From Delphinapterus leucas (taxonomy: Eukaryota; Chordata; Mammalia; Artiodactyla; Monodontidae): DNA of 64,000 nucleotides. A program made the translations under genes and the position numbers. The stretch lies in assembly GCF_002288925.2 (NCBI RefSeq), contig NW_022097996.1, positions 13,450,139-13,514,138 on the forward strand, written 5' to 3'. Under the pieces are notes generated by a model that worked only from the letters and a program-made list of their open reading frames with translations, ran no database searches and was not told where the DNA came from. Shown piece by piece: positions 11,881 through 21,473 of this stretch (position 1 is its first letter; every line of letters starts with the position of its first letter).

Positions 11881-12153
11881 CCACTAAATTAACCCTTTAC
11901 TAACTAGCAACAAAATTACATCTACCTCAAACAATAGAAAAATCTCATGGTCTGTCTTCTTCTAAATGTGTTCCACGAAAGCACATGTTGGGGTGCTAAA
12001 GCATAAAGCATAATTCATATATATTTTATTTGTCAGTTTATAGAAAGCTTTAAAAGATGAATTATCTGATTTTTTGCCACTTTTAGCTGAATATCATGTA
12101 AAAATTTATTGTTTACTTATGTCTCATTATTAATGGCATGAGAATCAATTTTT

Positions 12154-12519
12154 TAAAACATCTTTATTGGAGTATAATTGCTTTATGGTGTGTTAGTTTC
12201 TGCTTTACAACAAAATGAATCAGTTATATATATATACATATGTTCCCATCTCTCTTCCCTCTTGCGTCTCCCTCCCTCCCACCCTCCCTATCCCACCCCG
12301 ACAGGCAGTCACAAAGCACCAAGCTGATCTCCCTGTGCTATGCGGCTGCTTCCCACTAGCTAATCTACCTTACTTCTGGTAGTGTATATATGTCCATGCC
12401 TCTCTCTCGCTTTGTCACAGCTTACCCTTCCCCCTCCCCATATTCTCAAGTCCATTCTTTAGTAGGTCTGTGTCTTTATTCCTGTCTTACCCCTAGGTTC
12501 TTCATGACATTTTTTTTTC
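12154..12519 (-). other. L1-A 3' UTR
   Basis: This is the type ending (minus strand) in 'gcaattatactccaataaag', shared with L1-B and with the tail fragments at 51.8, 55.6 and 56.5 kb. It differs from the 3' UTR of L1-C. The polyadenylation signal AATAAA is at 12163-12168 on the minus strand. Confidence 0.9.
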
Positions 12520-15500
12520 TTAAATTCCATATATATGTGTTAGTATACGGTATTTGTCTCTCTCTTTCTGACTTACTTCACCCTGTATGACAGACTCTAG
12601 GTCTATCCACCTCATTACAAATAGCTCAGTTTCGTTTCTTTTTATGGTTGAGTATCCATTGTATATATGTGCAACATCTTATTTATCCATTCATCCAATG
12701 ATGGACACTTAGGTTGTTTCCATCTCCGGGCTATTGTAAATAGAGCTGCGATGAGCATTTTGGTACATGACTCTTTTAGAATTATGGTTTTCTCAGGGTA
12801 TATGCCCAGTAGTGGGATTGCTGGGTCATATGGTAGTTCTATTTGTAGTTTTTTAAAGAACCTCCATACTGTTCTCCACAGTGGCTGTATCAATTTACAT
12901 TCCCACCAACAGTGCAAGAGGGTTCCCTTTTCTCCACACCCTCTCCAGCATTTATTGTTTCTAGTTTTTTGATGATGACCATTCTGACTGGTGTGAGATG
13001 ATATCTCACTGTAGTTTTGATTTGCATTTCTCTAATGATTAGTGATGTTGAGCATTCTTTCATGTGTTTGTTGGCAGTCTGTATATCTTCTTTGGAGAAA
13101 TATCTGTTTAGGTCTTCTGCCCATTTTTGGATTGGCTTGTTTGTTTTTTTGTTATTGAGCTGCATGAGCTACTTATAAATTTTGGAGATTAATCCTTTGT
13201 CAGTTGCTTCATTTGCAAATATTTCCTCCCACTCTGAGGGTTGTCTCTTGGTCTTATTTATGGTTTCCTTTGCTGCACAAAAGCTTTGAAGTTTCATTAG
13301 GTCCCATTTGTTTCTTTTTGTTTTTATTTCCATTTCTCTAGGAGGTGGGTCAAAAAGGATCTTGCTGTGATTTATGTCATAGAGTGTTCTGCCTATGTTT
13401 TCCTCTAAGAGTTTGATAGTTTCTGGCCTTACATTTAGGTCTTTAATCCATTTTGAGCTTATTTGTGTGTATGGTGTTAGGGAGTGATCTAATCTCATAC
13501 TTTTACATGTAGCTGTCCAGTTTTCCCAGCACCACTTATTGAAGAGGCTGTCCTTTCTCCACAGTACATTCCTGCTGCCTTTATCAAAGATAAGGTGACC
13601 ATATGTGCGTGGGTTTATCTCTGGGATTTGTATCCTGTTCCATTGATCTATCTTTCTGTTTTTGTGCCAGTACCATACTGTCTTGATTACTGTAGCTTTA
13701 TAGTGTAGTCTGAAGTCAGGGAGCCTGATTCCTCCAGCTCCGTATTTCGTTCTCAAGATTGCTTTGGCTATTCGGGGTCTTTTGTGTTTCCTTACAAATT
13801 GTGAAATTTTTTGTTCTGGTTCTGTGAAAAATGCTAGTGGTAGTTTGATAGGGATTGCATTGAATCTGTAGATTGCTTTGGGTAGTAGAGTCATTTTCAC
13901 AATGTTGATTCTTCCAATCCAAGAACATGGTATATCTCTCCATCTATTTGTATCATCTTTAATTTCTTTCATCAGTGTCTTATAATTTTCTGCATACAGG
14001 TCTTTTGTCTCCTTAGGTAGGTTTATTCCTAGATATTTTATTCTTTTTGTTTCAGTGGTAAATGGGAGTGTTTTCTTGATTTCACTTTCAGATTTTTCAT
14101 CATTAGTGTATAGGAATGCCAGAGATTTCTGTGCATTAATTTTGTATCCTGCTACTTTACCAAATTCATTGATTAGCTCTAGTAGTTTTCTGGTAGCATC
14201 TTTAGGATTCTCTATGTATAGTATCATGTCATCTGCAAACACTGACAGCTTTACTTCTTCTTTTCCGATTTGGATTCCTTTTATTTCCTTTTCTTCTCTG
14301 ATTGCTGTGGCTAAAACTTCCAAAACTACGTTGAATAAGAGTGGTGAGAGTGGGCAAACTTGTCTTGCTCCTGATCTTAGTGGAAATGCTTTCAGTTTTT
14401 CACCATTGAGGACGATGTTGGCTGTGGGTTTGTCCTATATGGCCTTTATTATGTTGAGGAAATTGCCCTCTGTGCCTACTTTCTGCAGGGTTTTTATCAT
14501 AAATGAGTGTTGAATTTTGTCGAAAGCTTTCTCTGCATCTATTGAGATGATCATATGGTTTTTCTCCTTCAATTTGTTAATATGCTGTATCACATTGATT
14601 GAATTGCGTATACTGAAGAATCCTCGCATTCCTGGGATAAACCCCACTTGATCATGGTGTATGATCCGTTTAATGTGCTGTTGGATTCTGTTTGCTAGTA
14701 TTTTGTTGCAGATTTTTGCATCTGTGTTCATCAGTGATATTGGCCTGTAGTTTTCTTTCTTTGTGACATCCTTGTCTGGCTTTGGTATCAGGGTGATTGT
14801 GGCCTCGTAGAATGAGTTTTGGAGTGTTCCTCCCTCTGCTATATTTTGGAAGAGTTTGAGAAGGATAGGTGTTAGCTCTTCTCTAAATGTTTGATAGAAT
14901 TTGCCTGTGAAGCCCTCTGGTCCTGGGCTTTTGTTTGTTGTAAGATTTTTAATCACAGTTTCAATTTCAGTGCTTGTGACTGGTCTGTTCATATTTTCTA
15001 TTTCTTCCTGAGTCAGTCTTGGCAGGTTGTGCATGTATAAGAATTTGTCCATTTCTTCCAGGTTGTCCATTTTATTGGCATAGAGTTGCTTGTAGTAATC
15101 TCTCATGATCTTTTGTATTTCTGCAGTGTCAGTTGTTCTCCTTTTTCATTTCTAATTCTATTGATTTGAATCTTCTCCCTTTTTTTCTTGATGAGTCTGG
15201 CTAATGGTTTATCAAATTTGTTTATCTTCTCAAAGAACCAGCTTTTAGTTTTATTGATCTTTGCTATCGTTTCCTTCATTTCTTTTTCATTTGTTTCTGA
15301 TCTGATTTTTATGATTTCTTTCCTTCTGCTAACTTTAGGATTTTTTTGTTCTTTCTCTAATTGCTTTAGGTGCAAGGTTAGGTTGTTTATTCAAGATGTT
15401 TCCTGTTTCTTAAGGTTGGATTGTATTGCTCTAAACTTCCCTCTTAGAACTGCTTTTGCTGCATCCCATAGGTTTTGGGTCGTTGTGTCTCCATTGTCAT

Positions 15501-16327
15501 CTGTTTCTAGGTATTTTTTGATTTCCTCTTTGATTTCTTCAGTGATCACTTCGTTATTAAGTAGTGTATTGTTTACCTCCATGTGTTTGTATTTTTTACA
15601 GATCTTTTCCTGTAATTGATATCTAGTCTCATGGCGTTGTGGTCGGGAAAGGTACTTGATACAATTTCAGTTTTCTTAAATTTACCAAGGCTTGATTTGT
15701 GACCCAAGATATGATCTATCCTGGAGAATGTTCCATGAGCACTTGAGAAAAATGTGTATTCTGTTGTTTTTGGATGGAATGTCCTATAAATATCAATTAA
15801 GTCCATCTTGTTTAATGTATCATTTAAAGCTTGTGTTTCCTTATTTATTTTCATTTTGGATGATCTGTCCATTGGTGAAAGTGGGGTGTTAAAGTCCCCT
15901 ACTATGAATGTGTTACTGTCGATTTCCCCTTTTATGGCTGTTAGTATTTGCCTTATGTATTGAGGTGCTCCTATGTTGGGTGCATAAATATTTACAATTG
16001 TTATATCTTCTTCTTGGATCGATCCCTTGATCATTATGTAGTGTCCTTCTTTGTCTCTTCTAATATTCTTTATTTTAAAGTCTATTTTGTCTGATATGAG
16101 AATTGCTACTCCAGCTTTCTTTTGGTTTGCATTTGCATGAAATATCTTTTTCCATCCCCTTACTTTCAGTCTGTATGTGTCTCTAGGTCTGAAGTGGGTC
16201 TCTTGTAGACAGCAAATATATGGGTCTTGTTTTTGTATCCATTCAGCCAGTCTCTGTGTCTTTTGGTGGGAGCATTTAGTCCATTTCCATTTAAGGTAAT
16301 TATCGATATGTATGTTCCTATTCCCAT
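12520..16327 (-). pseudogene. L1-A ORF2 (endonuclease/reverse transcriptase), broken
   Basis: An L1 ORF2-type protein would combine an N-terminal AP-like endonuclease, a central reverse transcriptase and a C-terminal cysteine-rich part. The start ATG is at 16327, 58 bp after ORF1, and the usual stop is at 12520-12522. The RT active-site block FADD is intact at 14228-14239, and a C-terminal CWWECK-type segment is visible near 12900. Breaks seen in order: about 2 extra bases near 16250; 1 base lost near 15575; TGA at 15391-15393; about 4 bases lost near 15137; TAG at 14435-14437; TAG at 13169-13171; a frame change near 12970; and loss of a few bases near 12655. The longest surviving stretch is 384 codons (13169-14323), covering the RT core. 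No functional ORF2 protein is expected. Confidence 0.95.
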
Positions 16328-16385
16328 TTTCTTAATTGTTTTGGGTTCGTTATTGTAGGTCTTTTCCTTCTCTTGTGTTTCTTTC

Positions 16386-17276
16386 CTAGAGAAGTTCCTT
16401 TAGCAGTTGTTGTAGAGCTGGTTTGGTGGTGCTGAACTCTCTCAGCTTTTGCTTGTCTGAAAAGGTTTTAATTTTTCCATCAAATCTGAATGAGATCCTT
16501 GCTGGGTAGAGTAATCTTGGTTGCAGATTTCTCTCCTTCATCACTTTAAGTATGTCCTGCCTCTCCCTTCTGGCTTGCAGAGTTTCTGCTGAAAGATCAG
16601 CTGTTAACCTTATGGGGATTCCCTTGTGTGTTATTTGTTGTTTTTCCCTTGCTGCTTTTAATATGTTTTCTTTGTATTTAATTTTTGATAGTTTGATTAA
16701 TATGTGTCTTGGCGTATTTCTCCTTGGATTTATCCTGTATGGGACTCTCTGTGCTTCCTGGACTTGATTAACTATTTCCTTTCCCATATTAGGGAAGTTT
16801 TCAACTATAATCTCTTCAAATATTTTCTCAGTCCCTTTCTTTTTCTCTTCTTCTTCTGGAACCCCTATAATTCGAATGTTGGTGCATTTAATGTTGTCCC
16901 AGAGGTCTCTGAGACTGTCCTCAGTTCTAGTCTTTCTTTTTTCTTTATTCTGCTCTGCAGTAGTTATTTCCACTATTTTATCTTCCAGGTCACTTATCCG
17001 TTCTTCTGCCTCAGTTATTCTGCTACTGATCCCATCTAGAGTGTTTTTTATTTCATTTATTGTGTTGTTCATCATTGTTTGTTTCATCTTTATTTCTTCT
17101 AGGTCCTTGTTAAATGTTTCTTGCATTTTGTCCATTCTATTTCCAAGATTTTGGATCATCTTTACTATCATTCTGAATTCTTTTTCAGGTAGACTGCCTA
17201 TTTCCTCTTCATTTGTTAGGTCTGGTGGGTTTTTATGTTGCTCCTTCATCTGCTGTGTGTTTTTTTGTCTTCTCAT
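16386..17276 (-). CDS. L1-A ORF1p, RNA-binding chaperone, open reading frame intact
   Basis: This is the 296-residue L1 ORF1 protein, which coats L1 RNA as a trimer and has nucleic-acid chaperone activity in the cytoplasmic L1 particle. The order is: a basic/acidic N-terminus (1-35); a coiled coil with heptad-like spacing (about 36-112, ending in ITEAEERISDLEDKIVEI); an RRM-like domain (about 120-185, with LRDLWDNIK and NIRIIGVPE); and a C-terminal domain (about 186-290) with the conserved PIRLTADLSAETLQARR and a YPAR motif. The length is close to that of other L1 ORF1 proteins (human 338). The ATG at 17276 follows the 5' UTR directly, and the stop lies 58 bp before ORF2. No internal stop or frameshift is present. 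Expression would need the L1 5' UTR promoter to be active. The partner ORF2 is dead in this copy. Confidence 0.9.
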   Translation of the reverse strand: MRRQKNTQQMKEQHKNPPDLTNEEEIGSLPEKEFRMIVKMIQNLGNRMDKMQETFNKDLEEIKMKQTMMNNTINEIKNTLDGISSRITEAEERISDLEDKIVEITTAEQNKEKRKTRTEDSLRDLWDNIKCTNIRIIGVPEEEEKKKGTEKIFEEIIVENFPNMGKEIVNQVQEAQRVPYRINPRRNTPRHILIKLSKIKYKENILKAAREKQQITHKGIPIRLTADLSAETLQARRERQDILKVMKERNLQPRLLYPARISFRFDGKIKTFSDKQKLREFSTTKPALQQLLKELL

Positions 17277-17774
17277 TTTGCTTATCTTACTGTGTTTGGG
17301 GTCTCCTTTTTGCAGGCTGCAGGCTCGTAGTCCCCGTTGTTTTTGGTGTCTGTCACCAGTGGCTAAGGTTGGTTCAGTGGGTTGTGTAGGCTTCCTGGTG
17401 GAGGGGACTAGTGCCTGTGTTCTGGTGGATGAGGGTGGATCTTGGCTTTCTGGTGAGCAGGTCCACGTCTGGTGGTGTGTTTTGGGGCATCTGTGGGCTT
17501 ATTATTATTTTAGGCAGCCTCTCTGCTAATGGGTGGGGTTGTGTTCCTGTCTTGCTAGTTGTTGGGCATAGGATGCCCTGTACTGTAGCTTGCTGGTCGT
17601 TGAGTGAAGCTGGGTGCTGGTGTTGAGATGGAGATCTATGCGAGATTTTCGCTGTTTGATATTATGTGGAGCTGGGAGGTTTCTTGTGGACCAGTGTCCT
17701 GAAGTTGGCTCTCCGACCTCAGTGGCACAGCACTGACTCCTGGGTGCAGCACCAAGAGCCTTTCATCCACTAGG

Positions 17775-17957
17775 TTGAAAATAAAAGGGAGAAAAAGTAG
17801 AAAGAAAGAATTAGTAGAAGGAAGGAAGGAAGGAAGGAAGAAAGGAAGAAAGGAAGAAAGAAAGAAAGAAAGGAGGAAGGGAGGGAGGGAGGGAGAGAGG
17901 GAGGGAAGGAGGAAAGAAGGAAGGAAGGGGGAAGGAAGGAAAAAAAGAAAGAAAGAA
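17775..17957 (+). repeat. GGAA/GAAA polypurine tract within L1-A 5' UTR
   Basis: About 180 bp of near-pure purine on the + strand, dominated by ggaa and gaaa words with ggga runs. The translated low-complexity frames on both strands here are artefacts of the repeat. Confidence 0.9.
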
Positions 17958-18460
17958 GATAAAGTAAAATGAAATAAGATAAAATATAATAAAGTTATTA
18001 AAATGAAAAAATAATTATTAAGAGAGGAAAAAAAACAGATGGATAGAACCCTAGGACAAATGGTGGAAGCAAAGCTATACAGACAAAACTCACACAGAAG
18101 CATACACATACACACTCACAAAAAGAGGAAAAGGGGAAAAAATCATAAATCTTGCTCTCAAAGTCCAGCTCCTCAATTTGGGATGATTTGTTGTCTAAAG
18201 GAGGGAAGGAAGGAAAGAAAGAATGAAGATAAAGTAAAATAAAATAAAGTTATTAAAATAAAAAGTAATTAAGAAAAAAACGAAAAATAAAAAACGGATG
18301 GATAGAACCCTCAGACAAATGGTGGAAGCAAAGCTATACAGACAAAATCTCACACAGAAGCATGCACATACACATTCACAAAAAGAGGAAAAGGGGAAAG
18401 AATAATAAATCTTGCTCTCAAAGTCCACCTCCTCAATTTGGGATGATTCGTTGTCTATTC
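17958..18460 (-). repeat. Tandem duplication (period about 270 bp) in L1-A 5' UTR
   Basis: A block beginning gataaagtaaaat at 17958 recurs at 18228. Both copies carry 'ggatggatagaaccct', 'atggtggaagcaaagc', the 'cacacagaagcat' stretch, and the closing 'cctcaatttgggatgatt'. The copies differ by scattered substitutions and small indels, so the duplication is not brand new. A short ggaaggaagg run separates the copies, echoing the longer purine tract before the first. Confidence 0.9.
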
Positions 18461-19650
18461 ATGTATTCCACAGGCGCAGGGTACATCAAGTTGATTGTGA
18501 AGCTTTAATCCGCTGCTCCTGAGGCTGCTGGGAGAGATTTCCCTTTCTCTTCTTTGTTCTTACAGCTCCCAGGGGCTCAGCTTTGGATTTGGGCCCGCCT
18601 CTGCGTGTAGGTCGCCAGAGGGCGTCTGTTCTTTTTTCAGACAGAACGGGGTTAAAGGAGCCGCTGATTCGGGGCCTCTGGCTCACGCAGGCTGGGGGGA
18701 GGGTGGGGCACGGAGTGCGGGGCGAGCCTGCGGCGGCAGAGGCTGGCATGACGTTGCACCAGCCTGAGGCGCGCTGTGCGTTCTTCCGGGGGAGTTGTCC
18801 CTGGATCCCGGGACCCTGGCAGTGGCAGGCTGCACAGGCTCTCCGGAAGTGGGGTGTGGATAGTGACCTGTGCTCGGACACAGGCTTCTTGGTGGTGGCA
18901 GCAACAGCCTTAGCGTCTCATGCCTGTCTCTGGGGTCCACGCTTTTAGCTACGCCTCGCGCCCGTCTCTGGAGCTCCTTTAAGCAGCGTTCTTAATCCCC
19001 TCTCCTCGCGCACCAGGAAACAAAGAGGGAAGAAAAAGTCTCTTGCCTCTTCGGCAGGTCCAGACTTTTCCCCGGACTCCCTCCTGGCCAGCCGTGGCGC
19101 ACTAGCCCCCTGAAGGCTGTGTTCACGCCGCCAACCCCAGTCCTCTCCCTGCGCTCTGACCGAAGCCCGAGCCTCAGCTCCCAGCCCCGCCCGCCCCGGC
19201 GGGTGAGCAGACAAGCCTCTCGGGCTGGTGAGTGCCGGTCAGCACCGATCCTCTATGCGAGAATCTCTCCGCTTTGCCCCCCGTACCCCTGTTGCTGTGC
19301 TCTCCTCCACGGTTCCGAAGATTTCCCCCTCCGCCACCCGCAGTCTCCACCCGCGAAGGGGCTTCCTAGTGTGTGGAAACCTTTCCTCCTTCACAGCTCC
19401 CTCCCACTGTTGCAGGTCCCTTCCCTATCCTTTTGTCTCTGTGCATTCTTTTTTCTTTTGCCCTACCCAGGTTCGTGGGGGGTTTCTTGCCTTTTGGGAG
19501 GTCTGAGGTCTTCTGCCAGCATTCAGTAGGTGTTCTGTAGGAGTTGTTCCACGTGTAGATGTATTTCTGGTGTATCTGTGGGGATGAAGGTGATCTCCGC
19601 GTCTTACTCTTTCGCCATCTTCCCGGAAGCCCCTTCGAGAATCAATTTTT

Positions 19651-21462
19651 ATAACATTTTGAAGTGAGTAAATTATTTGTCACTCTATTAAATGACCTTC
19701 AACCATTGTGTTATTTATTCCTCATGCCTGTATTTTGCTCTGCATCTCTCTTTTCCGTTATTGTCAAGGTTTAACATAATTTCTCACTGCTCGTTATAAG
19801 CCTTCTTATAGATTTAATGCCTTTCATACTTTCTAATCTTAGTGAATCAGGAATGCTACAATCAAGGTCACTTGACTAGACTCTCGACTGACAATGTGTA
19901 GATTCTAAGAGGCTGAGATTTAATGCCTGCTCTTTGTCATGTGGAATGTAGATGCTTACAAGCCTCTTTTCCTCCAGGAGGTTCTTGGCTACATTCTAGA
20001 GATCTGAGATTATTAGATAGATGCCATTAAATACGCTAAAATATAGGGGAAGATGTAACTTTTTCTGTACTCTTAGCTATGTTTTTTAAATCTCTAAAAG
20101 ATGTATAAACGCACTATAAAATTCATTTTAAAAACATTATGTTTGCAGATATCTCTTGTACACGTACATTTTGGGATGGCCTTCCAAATCAGTAAGCAAA
20201 GGATTGCTTAATGAATGTGGGTAAATGGCTAGGAATTTCAACAAAATAAAGTTGGTTCTCTCCTTCTCAACTGTCATAATAAAGTTAAAAATAAAACTCA
20301 CAATATCATAAACGGGAGAAATAATTTTCAAATTATATGTTAGGGAAAGATTCAATTCTTAATATATGAAATCTCTCACACATTAAAGAAAATGAGTATT
20401 TTAGTGGTAGAGTAAATGTATTACTGTGTTTAAGCCCCAGGAGCAGTGTCTGGCACATACTAGGTGCTACATTTTATTTTTTAAATGAATAAATAGTGCA
20501 GAGAAGTGTTGAGTATGAAAGTTAAGAAATTCAGATAGAAAATTACTATATGAAAATATGTTCAGTCATCTAATTAAGAAAAACATAAATTAGGGTGAAC
20601 TTTGGTTTTTGTCTCTCAGAGTTCCAGTGATTAAAAGAATTAATAACAGTCAATAGAGCAACTGTACCACTGTTGTCAGGATTCTGAATTCATACAGTCT
20701 TTTAGAGGGAACTTTGTTAATATTTATGAAATCATGTCTGGGTAATTGAACAAAGATGTTCACGATAGCATTGTGTATAAAGTACAAAATTGGAAATAAA
20801 AAAAAACTAAATATCTAAAAGTTTCACAATTAAAAGCAAAAGCATTAAGATGGCTAAAAGGCAAAAGTTTTCATCCAAAGACTGAAGATGCAATTTACAG
20901 ATATTAGCATTCAACACAAAGAAATTTTAAAAACTCTAGCAGTAATAACAGATAAATAGATAGATAACATAGAAAGACTCTTGAATTGAACACAATTGAC
21001 GTTTGCAGAAAAAATATCCATTGAATACAAAGGTTGAAAGTAAACTCTTATCTTCTTAAAACAAAGAACACCTTGAGTACAAGTTGAAAATACTAATGCC
21101 CATGCCCACTCCTGAAGAGTATGAGTCAGTAGGTTTGGATGGAACCAAACAATCTGGGTTAGCAGCCAAAGTCTGATGTGATTTCTATCATCAGGTAAAT
21201 TTGGAAAACACTAATCTGGTGACAAAGAGAAATCCAAGCAAACAGTAGGTCTAAAATCCAAGAAAATAGCACCAAAAGCGTAGAAAATAGAAAATAATTT
21301 ATTCCCCCTTTACATGAAAGACAGTTAATGTTTTCCCATTGCTGACTCTAATTATTACAGAAATAAATTTCTAGGATAGTTTTAAAAGTTTGAGTTAACG
21401 AGACATAAAATGCAAAAATAGGTATGTTTCCCAAATTATTGGAGAAAGCCAAACCAAATAAG
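19651..21462. other. Mostly unassigned DNA between L1-A and L1-B
   Basis: No gene is seen. Small old pieces are an L2-like 3' end near 20445-20510 ('agtgtctggcacatactagg') and an L1M-like piece near 20740-20830 ('gttcacgatagcattgtgtataaagtacaaaattgg'). The rest is AT-rich and not assigned. Confidence 0.45.
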
Positions 21463-21473
21463 AAAGCTTAGCT

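Larger units (their letters stand above)
12154..19636 (-). mobile_element. Full-length LINE-1 (L1-A), 7.48 kb
   Basis: A complete L1 lies on the minus strand. Its 14-bp target-site duplication gagaatcaattttt is perfect (12140-12153 and 19637-19650). Parts in transcription order are a 2.36-kb 5' UTR starting ggggcttccgggaagatggc (19636 downward), ORF1 (17276-16386), a 58-bp spacer, ORF2 (16327-12520) and a 366-bp 3' UTR with AATAAA near its end (12163-12168). The A tail is very short. ORF1 is open and ORF2 carries about eight disabling changes, so the copy cannot move by itself. The intact duplication and open ORF1 point to a fairly recent insertion compared with the L1M copies nearby. Confidence 0.97.
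17277..19636 (-). promoter_or_regulatory. L1-A 5' UTR / internal promoter, 2.36 kb
   Basis: L1 5' UTRs carry an internal RNA polymerase II promoter that starts at the first base of the element. Here the distal half (about 18560-19400) is GC- and CpG-rich, in contrast with its AT-rich surroundings. The first bases on the minus strand (19636 downward) include 'gaagatggcg', a YY1-like core (aagatggc) in the position usual for L1. The proximal half holds a GGAA-rich purine tract (17775-17957) and a duplicated block of about 240 bp (period 270). The leader is far longer than the one in L1-C (about 0.9 kb). Confidence 0.8.

Noticed and set aside
14055..14513. 152-codon + strand frame, recurring at 21924-22418 (minus) and 58687-58989 (+), as a conserved novel protein
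   Set aside because: It is the antisense of the L1 ORF2 RT core in L1-A, L1-B and L1-C. It recurs because the L1 copies are related, and A-rich sense strands leave few stops on the complement.
16386..17276. Domestication of L1-A ORF1 as a host gene
   Set aside because: The open frame sits within an ordinary L1 with normal borders and duplication. Its intactness is compatible with chance and recent insertion.
16876..17529. 217-codon + strand frame as a membrane protein
   Set aside because: It is antisense to L1-A ORF1. The apparent hydrophobicity comes from T-rich complement of an A-rich coding strand.
17636..18115. 159-codon minus frame rich in Ser/Leu/Phe/Pro
   Set aside because: It is a translation of the GGAA/GAAA purine tract and the repeated leader block; low-complexity artefact.
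18486..19529. Several 85-136 codon frames in the GC-rich block as exons of a CpG-island gene
   Set aside because: The whole block lies between the L1-A ORF1 and the L1 target duplication at 19637, so it is the L1 5' UTR.
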